DNA of 64,000 nt, taken from contig NC_134018.1 of assembly GCF_040712315.1 (NCBI RefSeq), positions 4,735,501 through 4,799,500 on the forward strand, in the 5' to 3' direction. Each line of letters starts with the position of its first letter. The first letter of the stretch is position 1. The DNA is from Castanea sativa. Lineage: Eukaryota > Streptophyta > Magnoliopsida > Fagales > Fagaceae. Under the pieces are notes generated by a model. That model saw only the letters and a program-made list of their open reading frames with translations. It made no database searches and was not told the DNA's origin. This document shows positions 47,581 through 58,680 of the stretch, in pieces. The position numbers and the translations under genes were made by a program.

Positions 47581-48144
47581 CGTCAAACATAATTTCATCC
47601 ATAGGCATTTTGGCATATGAGTTTTATTGATGTAAATAGTGTCCATTTAAGATAATGTATCTCTTAATTACAATTCTTTGTTTCAAGGGAAGACCCTTTG
47701 ATTCCAACCACGTCGTCTTTATACATAAGTTCATTTATTTTCATGTTTAAGGGGATATGTGTTTTTATTTATTTGTGGCTGCACCTAATAATTTATTTAG
47801 GTTGCTTACGTACCCTTGGCAGGGATCAAGCCAATTCGTAGTTCTTAATTTGAGGTTTTAGATTTAAAATCCTTAAATTGATTTTGTCCAATTTAAATGA
47901 TGGACGTTTAAGTCAAATACTTTGTATTTAATTAAGTATCGACTTAATTTTGCTTTTGGGTGAGATAATCAGTTTTAATCTCAAGGATAAGTTAAGGACC
48001 ATATTTTGATGAAAATTGAATCAGGATTCTAGCATCTTTTGGGTATAGCTGGTGAGGATTGTGGCTGAATTTCAAGTACGTTTGCTTTTTGGAAATTGTT
48101 GAGTGGCGCGCGTGACAGGAAATGACCCAGCCACACAGTCCACT
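47581..48144. other. Unassigned sequence
   Basis: Possibly LTR of the minus-strand gypsy element; ends not found. No gene recognised. Confidence 0.35.
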
Positions 48145-48145
48145 T

Positions 48146-48172
48146 TCTTCTTCTTCTTCTTCTTCTTCTTCT

Positions 48173-48202
<30 letters not shown>
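48146..48202. repeat. (CTT)n microsatellite followed by a T-run
   Basis: About 11 CTT units, then more than 20 T. Confidence 0.95.
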
Positions 48203-48203
<1 letters not shown>

Positions 48204-48480
48204 ATTGTGACATTGTGGCAGTACTGCCATAAACAACCCCACTCACGTGATGTGAGTGTGAGGTTTTGTAATATTATTTTTTCCCCTTTTTTTTTCTTTA
48301 ACATCTTCCTTATTTTTTATTTTTTATTTTTTGCACCATTTTTTAAATTAATTTTGTTAATTTTGAAGGGAATTTTTTTTGGTCTTATGAACTTGTCCAA
48401 AATTTATATTCTTTGATAAATCTTGCTTGGAAATTATTTTTTTTAAGTAACCATTTTTTTGTTGTTGAAAATTTAATATT

Positions 48481-48822
48481 TCAACAGAGGAGGATGTTTA
48501 GAACTAAAAAATTATCATATCCACAAGTGTTCTTGTGTGCCATTACTAATTTCCCCGCAATGCAAGGATCCTTGCTGCTACAGTTAGGATCCTCACTAGA
48601 CGTAGCCTGCCAGAGGCCATCGGGAGGGCTAACAGCTGGGCTAAATGTGAGTGTGGCTATAAGGGTGGCAATTATCAACAATGCTGCCCTCACCTCCTGT
48701 AAATATGATCCATTTATATTTTTGTACCGTAATTTCCCTGCTAACCAACTCAAGAAATGTTTAAACTTTTCTGGTTTTTTGAGGGGGGGCTCTATAATTT
48801 CTTCATATCCTACTCCACTCAT
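48481..48822 (-). pseudogene. PGG-domain fragment of an ankyrin-repeat membrane protein
   Basis: A 113-codon minus-strand frame contains EVRAALLIIATLIATLTFSP followed by AVSPPDGLWQ, the hallmark of the PGG domain. This is the multi-helix membrane part at the C terminus of plant ankyrin-repeat proteins of the ACD6/BDA1 kind, which act in defence and ion responses. The hydrophobic segment is at about residues 45-65. The ankyrin repeats that should precede it are not found upstream (48823 and beyond), and the second and third membrane helices expected downstream are missing, since the frame stops after NFLVLNILLC. It is therefore probably a relic or a lone exon. The plus-strand frame over the same bases (48413-48847) is a shadow. 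Confidence 0.65.
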
Positions 48823-48867
48823 TGTTCAAAGTTTGCGTATGTGTTGATTTTTCGCTTGAAGTTTGTG

Positions 48868-48902
48868 TGTCTGTGTGTGTGTGTGTGTATATATATATAT
48901 AA
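48868..48902. repeat. (GT)n(AT)n microsatellite
   Basis: Compound dinucleotide run. Confidence 0.9.
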
Positions 48903-49389
48903 TATGTGAGTATTTGTTAAACTGTCCAAACCTTTCTAGTATGAAATATAAAAAATGCTAAAAAAAGGCTTTAAAATGGGCTGGTAAAACATATATATTA
49001 TCGTTTGGTAAAAGGCTCTACTAAATTACGAAGATTCAAGATTTTGACCTGGTAAAACATATTATCGTTTGGCATTTCTCAAATTTTAAAGGTGTCAATG
49101 CATTTACCATATATATATGAGCACAAAAATGAATTGTTATTATATGTTTAAGATGCATGTTTACAGTTAAGTACATGCTTATGTTTAAATATTTTTTTGT
49201 GTAAATTGCAAATTGCACTCCGAAATTATGGGAGTGTATGGGGTTAATACCATGAAATTTCAGAATTTGAATTTTACTTCTTGAAATTTGAGGGTGTTCG
49301 GATTTTACATCCTGACATTTCAGAATTTGGATTTTACCCCATAAATTTTAGTTATGTTTAGATTTTACATGTGTGTATGTGTGTATCTA

Positions 49390-49655
49390 TATGGGATAAA
49401 ATGCACCAAAACCTTTCAACAGTTTGTCTAGCTGCATTAAAACCTCCTAAACTTTAAAAAAAAAAAATTAAGTACAAATTGTATGGCTCTGCGAAGAAGT
49501 TTATAATTAAACACAGCTGAGTCTGCTAAATTTTAGTTGGTTGAATTTTCCCTACCTATAACATTTTGGTTCCCAAAAGGGTTTGAAACCAAATATATGG
49601 GGCAAGCTATCTGTGTTTCCATTTATAGTAAAAAAAATGCTAATTTGCATCTTGA
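49390..49655 (-). repeat. Partial third copy of the inverted-duplication unit
   Basis: Similar to 50430-50640 in the same orientation (GTATATGTATTGGGTAAAATG and TATGGGGCAAGCTATCT-type landmarks), and therefore inverted relative to 28900-29200. Confidence 0.65.
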
Positions 49656-49854
49656 AAAAAAACCATATAAATACAATAAAAACCATAAAGATTTATAAAT
49701 TTCTTATGAATGGTAGTTATCTACGCCATCAATATACAACACCATTTTCATTGTAACTATAAAACTGTCTGACATCATTACTCATAAAGGCTCTTTGTAA
49801 CATAAGATTTTATCCTGGAATATAGAAGCTGAAACTGAAATCGGTTAAGATCAT

Positions 49855-50890
49855 GAAGGCCTTATCTTACCGGCTTAGGATCATGAAGCTTCTTTAAGAG
49901 GCGAAAACTTACACAAGTTAATTAAACTTTCAAAAACCTATAACTAAAAGATGGATTGACTTCATCAAGAACGTTCTTTAAGAGAAAAAAAGTTCTTGTC
50001 ACTGACATTAAATAATTCAAAGTAAACGTATGCTAGCAGCACAAAAGTAAGAACTCCACCCACCCCATAGCTTTCAAAATGCTCTAGGAATTTTAGGGAG
50101 TACTCTAAAATAAATTCACTTCTACTTGGTTGTATTTTTTATTTTTATTACATAAAAGGATAATAATTATATATTTTAAAAAATCATCAGCATGAATATT
50201 TTAACAAATGAAATTCAACTTACATTCCAATGAATCTAAAAATTTTTCTCGAAAAAAAAAAACGGATATAAATGTCAATTCACAGTTAATATTTGCTGAC
50301 AAATGAATTTTAACTTTTTTCCTTATTTAAACATATGTCGAAACATCAACATCTCTACTTAACAATAAACATGAATCCTAAAATATAATTTAAAAAAATA
50401 ATATTTTTTTGAAGTTCATTACTTATGTGTGTGTATATGTATTGGGTAAAATGTACCAAAATCTTTTAAATTTGGTTTAGTTGTATTAATACTCCTTAAA
50501 CTAAATTTTTAGTCAATTATATGGCTCTAAATTTTCGCCCTATATATCATATTTTGATCCACATAAGGGTTACTAGACGAAATAAATGGGGCAACTTATC
50601 TTCATTTCCATTCAAACCCTAATATCTTATACGATGACCAGTTAAATTAACTATAACCCACCAAAAAAAATGTTAGAAAATATTTTAATACTGTACCCAT
50701 TAAATTCTCCAAAAGGACCCAAATTTTGGGATATAAAAATTAAAATAGAAAAGAATCATAGAAATAGGACTAATTAATAGAATAATTATTGCTTGTTTGG
50801 ATTGAGGAGGAGAGAGGGGGAATAGAAGGGAGGAGTCAATAAATAGAGTTGGCCAAAAATTAACCTAATATTAATTTAATTTCTAGCCAA
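49855..50890 (-). repeat. Long inverted duplication, right arm
   Basis: Reverse complement of 28520-29655, kept in order from CTTACCGGCTTAGGATCATG (49868) to the GGAGGAGAGAGGGGGAATAG block (50805). A hAT element has inserted just beyond its right end. Confidence 0.8.
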
Positions 50891-50900
50891 CTCTACTTTG

Positions 50901-51463
50901 TAGGGTGATAATTCGTGTTCATGTGTCGGGTTTGTGTCATGTCAACTCATGAGTATCCAACTATATGGGTCAACACTAACCCGACATGTTTATTAAACGG
51001 GTTAAGATTCCTCAACTCTAACACGACCCATTTATTAAACGGGTCAGTTGTGTCAACTTGTTTATCAGATTTTATCAAAATGAAAAAAAAAAATATTATG
51101 AAAAAACAAACAAATAAATATTTGTAATATAAAATTCAGAACTAAAGAGTACCGGTATCACAAATAATTATTTAAAACTAAAACATATCTTAATATCACA
51201 AGTAATCAATCACATTATATCAAAGAAAGTAAACCACAACAACTAATAAGTTTATATACCTAAGATTTGAAGGATATATTAGTAAAATATATTTAATTAA
51301 ACGCGCTAGACGGGTCAAATGAGTTTCATACGTTGAACACTAACCCAACCTATTTATTAAACGGGTTAGTTGTGTCCACTCGAATATGACACAACCCATA
51401 ATCCGCTAATTTTTTATCGTGTTATGTCAGGTTTGCAAGTAGTTTCTAATTTTGCAACCCCAA
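50901..51463. mobile_element. Non-autonomous hAT element with TTTATTAAACGGGT repeats
   Basis: 563 bp flanked by the perfect 8-bp duplication CTACTTTG (50893-50900 and 51464-51471). The ends are TAGGGTGATAATTCG and, read inward from the right, TTGGGGTTGCAAAATT. TTTATTAAACGGGT occurs three times, and GTGTC motifs fill the subterminal regions. There is no transposase. Confidence 0.85.
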
Positions 51464-51599
51464 CTACTTTGCTAAAAAAAAAAAAAAAGAATTAATGGAG
51501 AGTGAACAGCAAGCTCTTGACTTGTGTGAATTGTGATTTCAGCTATTTGTATTCTTGTTGAATAGGCAGGTAAGCCAGAGTGTGCCAGTGTTATATTCG

Positions 51600-51740
51600 T
51601 GACTGATTCATGGCTCAAGGCTAACGGCTAAAGATGCAATTAGATTTAGTGCTCCAATTACAATCAGACCAAAGACAAATTAAGCTAGTCAATGTCCCAA
51701 CGTCATGACATGTCTGCAACACTACAATATTATTACTTTC
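51600..51740 (-). repeat. Dispersed repeat, partial inverted copy
   Basis: The reverse complement carries the landmarks of 23614-23830 (GACGTTGGGACATTGACTAG, then TTTGGTCTGATTGTAATTGG). Confidence 0.65.
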
Positions 51741-51789
51741 ATTGCACCCACCACAATAGAAAAGAATCACAAAATATGTCAAAACCACT

Positions 51790-52296
51790 GCCGACTTTGG
51801 TGTGTGGTACAGCAAGGACACAAATGATGTCTTAGCTGGGTATTCAGATGCTGATTGGGCTAGGAATGCTGATGATAGAAAGAGTACTTTGGGGGGTTGC
51901 TTTATGTGGGTAATAATCTTGTCTCATGAATGAGCAAAAAGCAGATTCCATCTCATTATCCACTACAAAGGCTGAATACATTGCTACCGGTAGCTGTTGC
52001 ACCCAACTTTATGGATACAAAAACTCCTCCTTGACTATGGTATTCGTCAAGAACACCTCACTATCTATTATAACAATACCAGTGCCATCAATATCTCTAA
52101 ATATCCAGTTCAACATTGTCGAACTAAACACATAGAGATTCGACATCACTTCATTTATGAGCTTGTTGAAGATGGTACACTTACTCTTGAGTTCATTCAC
52201 ACTGATGATCAGAAGGTTGATTTGTTCACCAAACCTCTTGATAGCAAATAGTTTGAATTCCTTCGTCAAAACATTGATTTTATCTCCATGGAATGA
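51790..52296 (+). pseudogene. Ty1/copia RNase H fragment
   Basis: Reads DFGVWYSKDTNDVLAGYSDA, DWARNADDRKSTLGGC, SLSTTKAEYIATGSCC, then after a frameshift near 52000 YYNNTSAINISKYPVQHCR and TKHIEIRHHFI, ending near VDLFTKPLDSK. These are the standard blocks of the RNase H that closes copia pol, with DADW, the E of AEY, and an N in place of the usual D in YCDN. The frame has frameshifts near 51910 and 52000 and a TAG at 52249. The upstream RT is missing. Downstream sequence (52297-52650) looks like the spacer after pol in Sireviruses. Confidence 0.85.
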
Positions 52297-52737
52297 TATT
52301 CTCTTCTCCTCCTCCTTCCTCATGCATTTGCCTCTAGTTTTATGCTATGTTTGTTTAATATGTTTTTATTTGTTTGTTTTCAGTTTTTGCTTTATTTTGT
52401 TTTTCATAAAAATAAAAAATTTTGAAAAATTAGAAAAATACAAAAATAGTGTGCTTTTTTGTATACATTGGTACTTGTGTACCTTGGATGACCATTGAAA
52501 CAAAGTTTTCTAAACTTTGTGTTTGGGGGCCTTTTTCAGTTGCTCGGCCACGTGTGATCCTTTGGAGGAATGACTTTGCTAGACCCGAGTTCGTTTGGGG
52601 AGTTGCGTCCCGGAATTCAACATTGGGCCACGTGGTCAAACGGCTACCGGTGTACTTTTAAGCCTACTAAACCATTAAAGCCAAAGTCTAAGAATCATGA
52701 TAATAGTCGAATAAATATACAATATGCGTTTGATATG
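52297..52737. other. Probable post-pol spacer of a Sirevirus remnant
   Basis: T-rich then moderately GC-rich (52520-52650); no domain recognised. Confidence 0.35.
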
Positions 52738-53285
52738 ATAGTTTTAATTAGGAGTTGAAATAAAGTAGTATTTATTTAGAAGTAAAGTAATCATATACTC
52801 AATAATGTAAATTTAAAAATATGGAAGCAAAGTCACTTATCTTCATATGGTTTGTAGCCCAATTGTGTAGCATCAGTGAGCTAATAAGATTCTAGCAGAA
52901 TGCCAGAGTTAGAGGCTAGTTAAGCTTGCCCCTCTTATCATACACTTAAATGAGTTTAAGCCTTAGTTAATAGTTGGAATAGTAGTTGGAATAAAGTAAT
53001 ATGTATTTAAATGTGAAGTAATCATGTACTCAATAATATAAATTTAAAGATAAGGAAGCAAAGTCACTTATCTTTGTATGATTTGTAATCCAGCTATACA
53101 GCTTCTGTGAGCTGATAATATCACAACAGAGTGACCCCAGCGGTAGAGAAGCAGTTTGCCATGATAACTTCAAGATTAAGAGGGAAAAATGAGTGCAACT
53201 GAAGGGAGAGAGAGTGTGCCCAGTAGTGTGTAGGGGCTGGTTAAGCTTGCCCCTCTTTCATGCACTTAAATGAGTTTTTCCCTTG
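52738..53285 (+). repeat. Tandem duplication, two units of about 230-310 bp
   Basis: Unit 1 (about 52742-52965) and unit 2 (about 52986-53278) share GGAATAAAGTA, AATCATGTACTCAATAAT, GGAAGCAAAGTCACTTATCT, then TTAAGCTTGCCCCTCTT and CACTTAAATGAGTTT. Unit 2 carries an extra stretch of about 80 bp (53125-53215). Confidence 0.8.
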
Positions 53286-53324
53286 ACAATACTCTTTTAA
53301 TTGTTATGAAGTTATGAATAGTGT

Positions 53325-53515
53325 TACCTTCCATGAAAAGGGTTTTTGTATGGAATATTTGTGCGTTCTAAGAGAAGGGCTTTATGTAAGATGAATTTCT
53401 GTCTTCCATGAGAAGGGCTTTTATATGAGATCTTGGTGCCTTCTAGGAGAAGGGTTTTAGCATTAGAAGTTTGTGCCTTCTATGAGAAGGGCTTCTAGTA
53501 AGAGAGATAGAGAAG
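53325..53515 (+). repeat. Degenerate tandem repeat of about 45 bp, four to five units
   Basis: CTTCTATGAGAAGGGCTTTT-like motifs recur at about 53330, 53370, 53410, 53445 and 53485. Confidence 0.75.
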
Positions 53516-55080
53516 AGTCTTGATATGTGTTTATGAGCAGCAAAACAGAAGAACTTCAGAGTGAGAAAGTATGAAAATGGAGTTTAGAAGAGTGTAGTGA
53601 GTCATATGTAATGGTGTAGTAAATGTGTATGAGATTGTGTAAGAGAAGTGGGGAAAGAGATGTTTTGTAAGATGTAGCATTTGTAATATGTATGGTATAT
53701 GAAAGTATGAGAGATATGGTAGTTAAAGATAGTAAAAATAGAAGATTATAACCGTTGAAGAGGTTGTAAAGATTGCTTTCTAAGAGGAAAGATTTTATAA
53801 GAGAAAAACATGGAGGTGTGTTTAGGCATTTGGAGATAGGAGCAGTAAGATAGGTGTATGTTCTGAATATAGAGAGTGGGAGAATGAGTGTATGAGGAGT
53901 AATAGTGTTGCAGTGTGTTTAGCAAAGTTGCTGGAATTTATTGCTGGACTTTTCTGCTGGTATGTACTACTGAGATTTTCTGCTGGAGGATGGATAAGGG
54001 CTTATGAAGGCATTTATGAGCTAAGGGTTGAAGAGTTTAGTTCTTGATTTTGAAACTAAAAACTCAGAACTTCATTAAGAGCTTAAAGAGAGAGAATAGA
54101 GAGGTTTGTGAAAGAGTTGTTCTTCTCCCTTTTGGTGTACCCCTTGAGGTGTTGATGGAAGAACCTATTTAGCTGAGTTTAACGGGGTATTTTAGCAAAG
54201 AATCTCAGCCGAAATCTGTCCCAAATAGCAATGAATTTTCAGAAAATCCATCTTAAGATTTGGACAAAAAATGTATGTTTAGTTTCAAGGTGTTCTTGCT
54301 ATTTTGGGTAAGAGTTGCTGGGGAAAAAGCAGCAAAAAAGGAAGGTATTTTGACAAGAAAAAGATGGTTAGTTTAGCTGGTTTTGGTTTTTAAAGAGATT
54401 TACCCAAAAAATCAATAATATGGTGATGTGACATGGGTTGCCAATGAAGTAATGTCATGCACGCTGAAAAAAGAGTTCTCAACACTTTGTATCTCTTGTA
54501 GCTTAGATGAGCATCTCTATGCACAACTAAGCAAGTGAACTTTATGGCTCGTGTTTGTGATGAATAAAAGTAAGTAATCTCTTATACTTAAAATTCGTAT
54601 CACTCTTTTTGACGGTTAGGACTAGAAAAATCTAAGAGAAATGCATAAATAACCATCTCACCACTGTTGCTCGCCAATCATGAAATGACATTTGTATTCT
54701 TTGGCATAGCAAAAGTGCAATGTCAAAAGCTTAACATAATTAGGTATTTCTTTTCTCTCTTTTATATGCTCATGCATGGTATCCTTAATAAAAGAAAATA
54801 TGCAAAGAAAAATTAAAGCAAAAAGAATCAAATGCTTTAAATGTGATTGCAAGCGTGTCTTCTAGGAAATGTGGGAGTTATAGGATGTACCTCGAAGGTG
54901 ATAGTCCCCATCAAGCAGTTATGATTATGTGTGAGTTAAAATGATTTTCTCATATCTCAAATCATCATAATATGTAGACATTTATGCAATCTTGCCATGT
55001 TTTTCACATACAACACGCAATATTCTTTGCTACTTTTGATACATGTATAGGTACAATATGATTTGGCAATCACAAGTAAT
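53516..55080. other. Unassigned sequence
   Basis: GA-rich first half, no gene. From about 54480 it may again be Sirevirus 3' sequence, which would make 52738-54470 an insertion; the boundaries were not proven. Confidence 0.3.
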
Positions 55081-55088
55081 ACATGTGT

Positions 55089-55652
55089 TTTGGGCTGTTC
55101 GCGGTGTGGTGCGGTATGGTTTTGGGTCATTTTTAGCACCGCACTTTGCGATGCGGTTTGACTAAAATCATAACTGCACCGCACCTTATTTTTGTGGTCA
55201 TATGTGCGGTGCGGTGTGGTGCGGTGCTGTTTAAAGTTTGGCTAAAACTATAACCGCACCGCACCTCATTTTTGCAGTCATATATGCGGTGTAGTGTATA
55301 ATGTTGTTTGAATGATTGAAGTTGGTATATTTTTCGAATTTTGGGTTTTTTCTACCTAGCCCAAAACTAATTTTTCCCTTTGTTTTGGTCCAAGTTTTAA
55401 ACTATTGAGCTAGTTTTTCTTTATTTTGGGTTGGCTTTCCTAATTAACACTTGCTAGGATTATCAAATGTTTTTTAAACTAGGGTTATTAAACTATTACT
55501 AATATATTTAATATTAAAAATAATTAAATATATTAATATATAGAGAGAGTGCAGTGCGGTGCGGTGCGGTGCAAAATTACTTGCGGTGCGGTGCGGTTAT
55601 ACCATTTTGCGAGCGGTTTTGGTGCGGTTTTTGCGGTTTGGTGAACACCCTT
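55089..55652. mobile_element. Non-autonomous hAT element with GGTGCGGT arrays
   Basis: 564 bp flanked by the perfect 8-bp duplication ACATGTGT (55081-55088 and 55653-55660). The ends are TTTGGGCTGTTCGCGG and, read inward from the right, AAGGGTGTTCACCAAACC. GGTGCGGT/ACCGCACC motifs crowd both subterminal regions. There is no transposase. Confidence 0.85.
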
Positions 55653-56506
55653 ACATGTGTTAATGTATCTCCACTAAACTGTCTTGACTTGTTTTTGAAA
55701 TATAAAATTGGTTAGACTTGTTTAGTTTATGTGTGGTTTGGATCTAAATGCTTGACATTTTTCTTGTTGAGAGATGTTTTTGAGAGATTAAAATGTTTTT
55801 TGGATCTTTGGTTGATTAGCATGCTTGATTGCATTCATTTATATGTTTTTCTCTTCTTTGAAAAACTGTTTTTAAGCAATCTCAATAGCTTCTCGATACC
55901 TCTCGACAGCTAGCTATCCACTGAGACCCTCTTTCTTCTTGTCTCAACAGAAGTTAACGCAATCTCGATCCATCGAGATTTCTGGACTTTGTCTCGATAG
56001 CTTCTCGACAGATTCTCAATCTATCGAGAAAGTTTATGTCTGCTCAATAGATGCTCGATAGCTGTTCAATCCATTGAGGTTGACTTCTGCTCGATAGCTA
56101 TTCAATAGCTTCTCGATCTGTTGAGATCCTCTAGCATGCATTGTTTTTCACATGTTTTGCATCTTTCTTTTATCTTGTCATCCATAATATCTTGTTTCAT
56201 TACATTCATACATTTTTATGGATTCCTTGTGCCCCCTTAATCATCTTTGATCATCTTTGTGTTTCTTGTGTGAAGCTTTCTAGCTTCTTGTACCTTTTGT
56301 CAATCATGACAAAAAGGAGAAATTGTGGAGAAAATATGGTTTCTTTTTAAGATTCTACATGTTAGGGGAAGCATACATGCCCTTGTAAGGGGGAGATGTG
56401 TTTCATCTTGTTAGGGGGAGTGATTTACCTTCTTGTTGTTTTAGGAGCTTTTTTTAGCTTCTTGTACACCGGTCTTGTGACCAAATTTACATACATTGTA
56501 CTTATC

Positions 56507-56509
<3 letters not shown>

Positions 56510-56548
<39 letters not shown>
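56510..56548. repeat. (TA)n microsatellite
   Basis: About 19 TA units inside the Sirevirus remnant. Confidence 0.95.
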
Positions 56549-56552
<4 letters not shown>

Positions 56553-56868
56553 TATGTCTTCTTCACCTACCTCTACATGTGTTGTTTCTTTTCTCTCTTT
56601 ATACACATGTTTCTTTATTTGTATGCAATCTTTTATTTCTGTTTCACACTAAAATGCCGTGATGAGTTTTGTTTAAAGTATTTCAGAAATACAAGTTGTC
56701 AAAGTCTTCCTTGCCATGAACTCTCTTCTTACAAAGTTTTTCAAGAGTTTGTGTTAGGATAGATTTTATTGTATTTAACAAGTGAGTATGAGTTGAGTGA
56801 TTTATGACTTCTCTCATGTATTCATTTGTTTGTTGTGGTTTTGTCACAGATTTCCAAAGGGAGAGATT

Positions 56869-57856
56869 GTTAGGACATGTGATTAATGACAATGTTAGGA
56901 ACATATGTCATCATATATTGGCTAATCTTTTGACAAAACGCACTTTACTTGTAATTGGACAGATCTAGGATGTGTTTAATACTTCAAGTGTTAAAGCCAT
57001 GCAAATTTGTCCAAGGAACAAGTGAAGAAGTGTTGGTTTTTAAATCTCGACAACTAGTATCTATTGAGGTTTAAAAACCTGCTTTAGCCCGATGCTTGAC
57101 AGCTGCTCGATAAATAGGGTATCTATTGAAATTTATGAAAAACAAATTTTCAATTCTGATTTTCATTCAATCCATGAATATATGTTTGAGCTTTCTTTTC
57201 TCACAACCCTAAACATATATATGGATTATTTTAAGGGTTGTCACAGCTTGCACAATTGCACGAGTGTGAAACAAAGCGTTGTTCATGCAAATTGTGACCG
57301 GAAACCTAATTTGCCCTAGTTCTTCTTTCTCTTGAAGAAGCTACTGCGTTTGTACGCCATTGGGTTTTGTGACCAAGCAGTTTTGTGATCTTCATCGTAT
57401 GATAAACTGAAGAACTTTGCAGCCAACATCCTTCTCAAGTTGGTGATTAAGTCATGTACTAGGATCCGCGCATCTATTGGTTAGTCACGTATTGGAAGCC
57501 GTGCATTAAAAGGAGAGATTTTCACTATAAAACAAGTCCAATTGGGTATTGATGTAAGAGTTCAACTGTAGGTTGGTATAAGGTACTGAGATTCCTTTAC
57601 TTGTAACCATTTGTTGTGATAATAGTAAATTCTCGGGAGTGATGACCTTAAAATCACCCGGTGGAATTTTTGCCTTGAAAATTTTCTTCATTCGTAAACA
57701 AATCACTGTGTTAACTTTATTTTTCGTTGCATTTTACTTCAGTTGGTGATTTGTATGTTCTGCCACACATATTGTATAATAATCTGATTAATTAATCAAT
57801 TTGGCTAATTAATTGGTTAATTCATCACAAGGGGTCAATAAATTCTTGGCCTATTA
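56869..57856 (+). repeat. 3' LTR of the Sirevirus-like remnant
   Basis: Starts TGTTAGGACATGTGATTAATG after the polypurine tract. The end lies either near TTCATCA (57827) or near TTGGCCTATTA (57856); a 5' partner LTR is not in the window. Confidence 0.65.
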
Positions 57857-58486
57857 GAATCTCAAATAAAATCTTTTGATATATTTCTAACTTGAATTGA
57901 AGTACAAAACAATGGAACAAGAATTTTAAATAAAAGCTTAGAATTGAATAAGTGATTTAAAAAAATGATAAAGTATTCAATATATAAAAACTCTTCATTA
58001 TATAAAAGGACTATAATCTCACAAAACTCTAATGAAAATATTTGTTGCAGTTGTTTATGTAAAAAGAAGTTTTTCAAAATTAAAATTGATAAAATCACAC
58101 ATAATTTTTGTGATTAAAATAATGCAAGCCCAGGCAGATTATTGTAAGTAATAATATTTCAATGAGTTCGAGGTCTATCCTAGGGAATTATTGACACTAA
58201 TGTATAAAATTCTATTATTAAGTAGAAAATAAAAAATAGTTTTTAATTTGTTTTTCTACCAAAAAATGGAGTAAGATAATATTAAAACTATAATTGAAAA
58301 TGGAAAAATAAATTTGAAAGAAATTAATGAAGTAAAGCACTAGGGATACAAAGATCCACTTAATATTTAATCATATAAACTTGAATGATTTTTTACTCAA
58401 TTAGTTTTGAAATCCAACTCACCGAATTGGAAGATAAAACAATAAAGTACTTAAATAAGGTATAAAGTTGAATATGAGTAATTAAA
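57857..58486. other. Unassigned AT-rich sequence
   Basis: No gene. A block at about 58040-58110 (TTTTCAAAATTAAAATTGATAAAATCACAC) resembles 60465-60500. Confidence 0.4.
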
Positions 58487-58499
58487 CAAGTAATTTCAA

Positions 58500-58667
58500 G
58501 CGGGTTCTAGTTAGCTCAGCTGGTAAAGTCTCTAATGGTTGTATAAGAGATCTGAAATTCAATCCCCACCTGCACCAAAAACAATTGGTGTCTTGGTCTG
58601 ATAATAAAGATCTATCATCAGAAGCGGACGCCATAAGTTGAAACTCTCTCAAAAAAAAAAAAAAAAA
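58500..58667 (+). mobile_element. tRNA-derived SINE with perfect 13-bp target duplication
   Basis: CAAGTAATTTCAA stands at 58487-58499 and again at 58668-58680. The head has TTAGCTCAGCTGGTAAAG (A box) and GAAATTCAATCCCC (B box), about as spaced as in a tRNA. A tRNA-unrelated body and an A-run of 17 follow. Confidence 0.88.
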
Positions 58668-58680
58668 CAAGTAATTTCAA

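Larger units (their letters stand above)
55661..57856 (+). mobile_element. 3' remnant of a Sirevirus-like Copia element
   Basis: Contains CTCGATAGCT-type repeats (55895-56125), then several purine tracts with GGGGGAG (AAAAAGGAGAAATTG near 56312, TAAGGGGGAGATG near 56387, TTAGGGGGAGTG near 56411), then CCAAAGGGAGAGAT directly before the LTR at 56869. Multiple polypurine tracts of this kind are a Sirevirus trait. No coding domain survives. Confidence 0.7.

Noticed and set aside
48413..48847. 144-codon plus-strand frame
   Set aside because: It is the shadow of the PGG-domain frame on the minus strand and has no domain of its own.
52009..52661. Frames of 70-113 codons around the Copia RNase H
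   Set aside because: They lie in other frames or in spacer sequence and show no domain.
58500..58580. tRNA-like sequence (TTAGCTCAGCTGG...AATTCAATCCCC)
   Set aside because: It lacks a foldable acceptor stem and is followed by a body, an A-tail and a target duplication, so it is a SINE head and not a tRNA gene.
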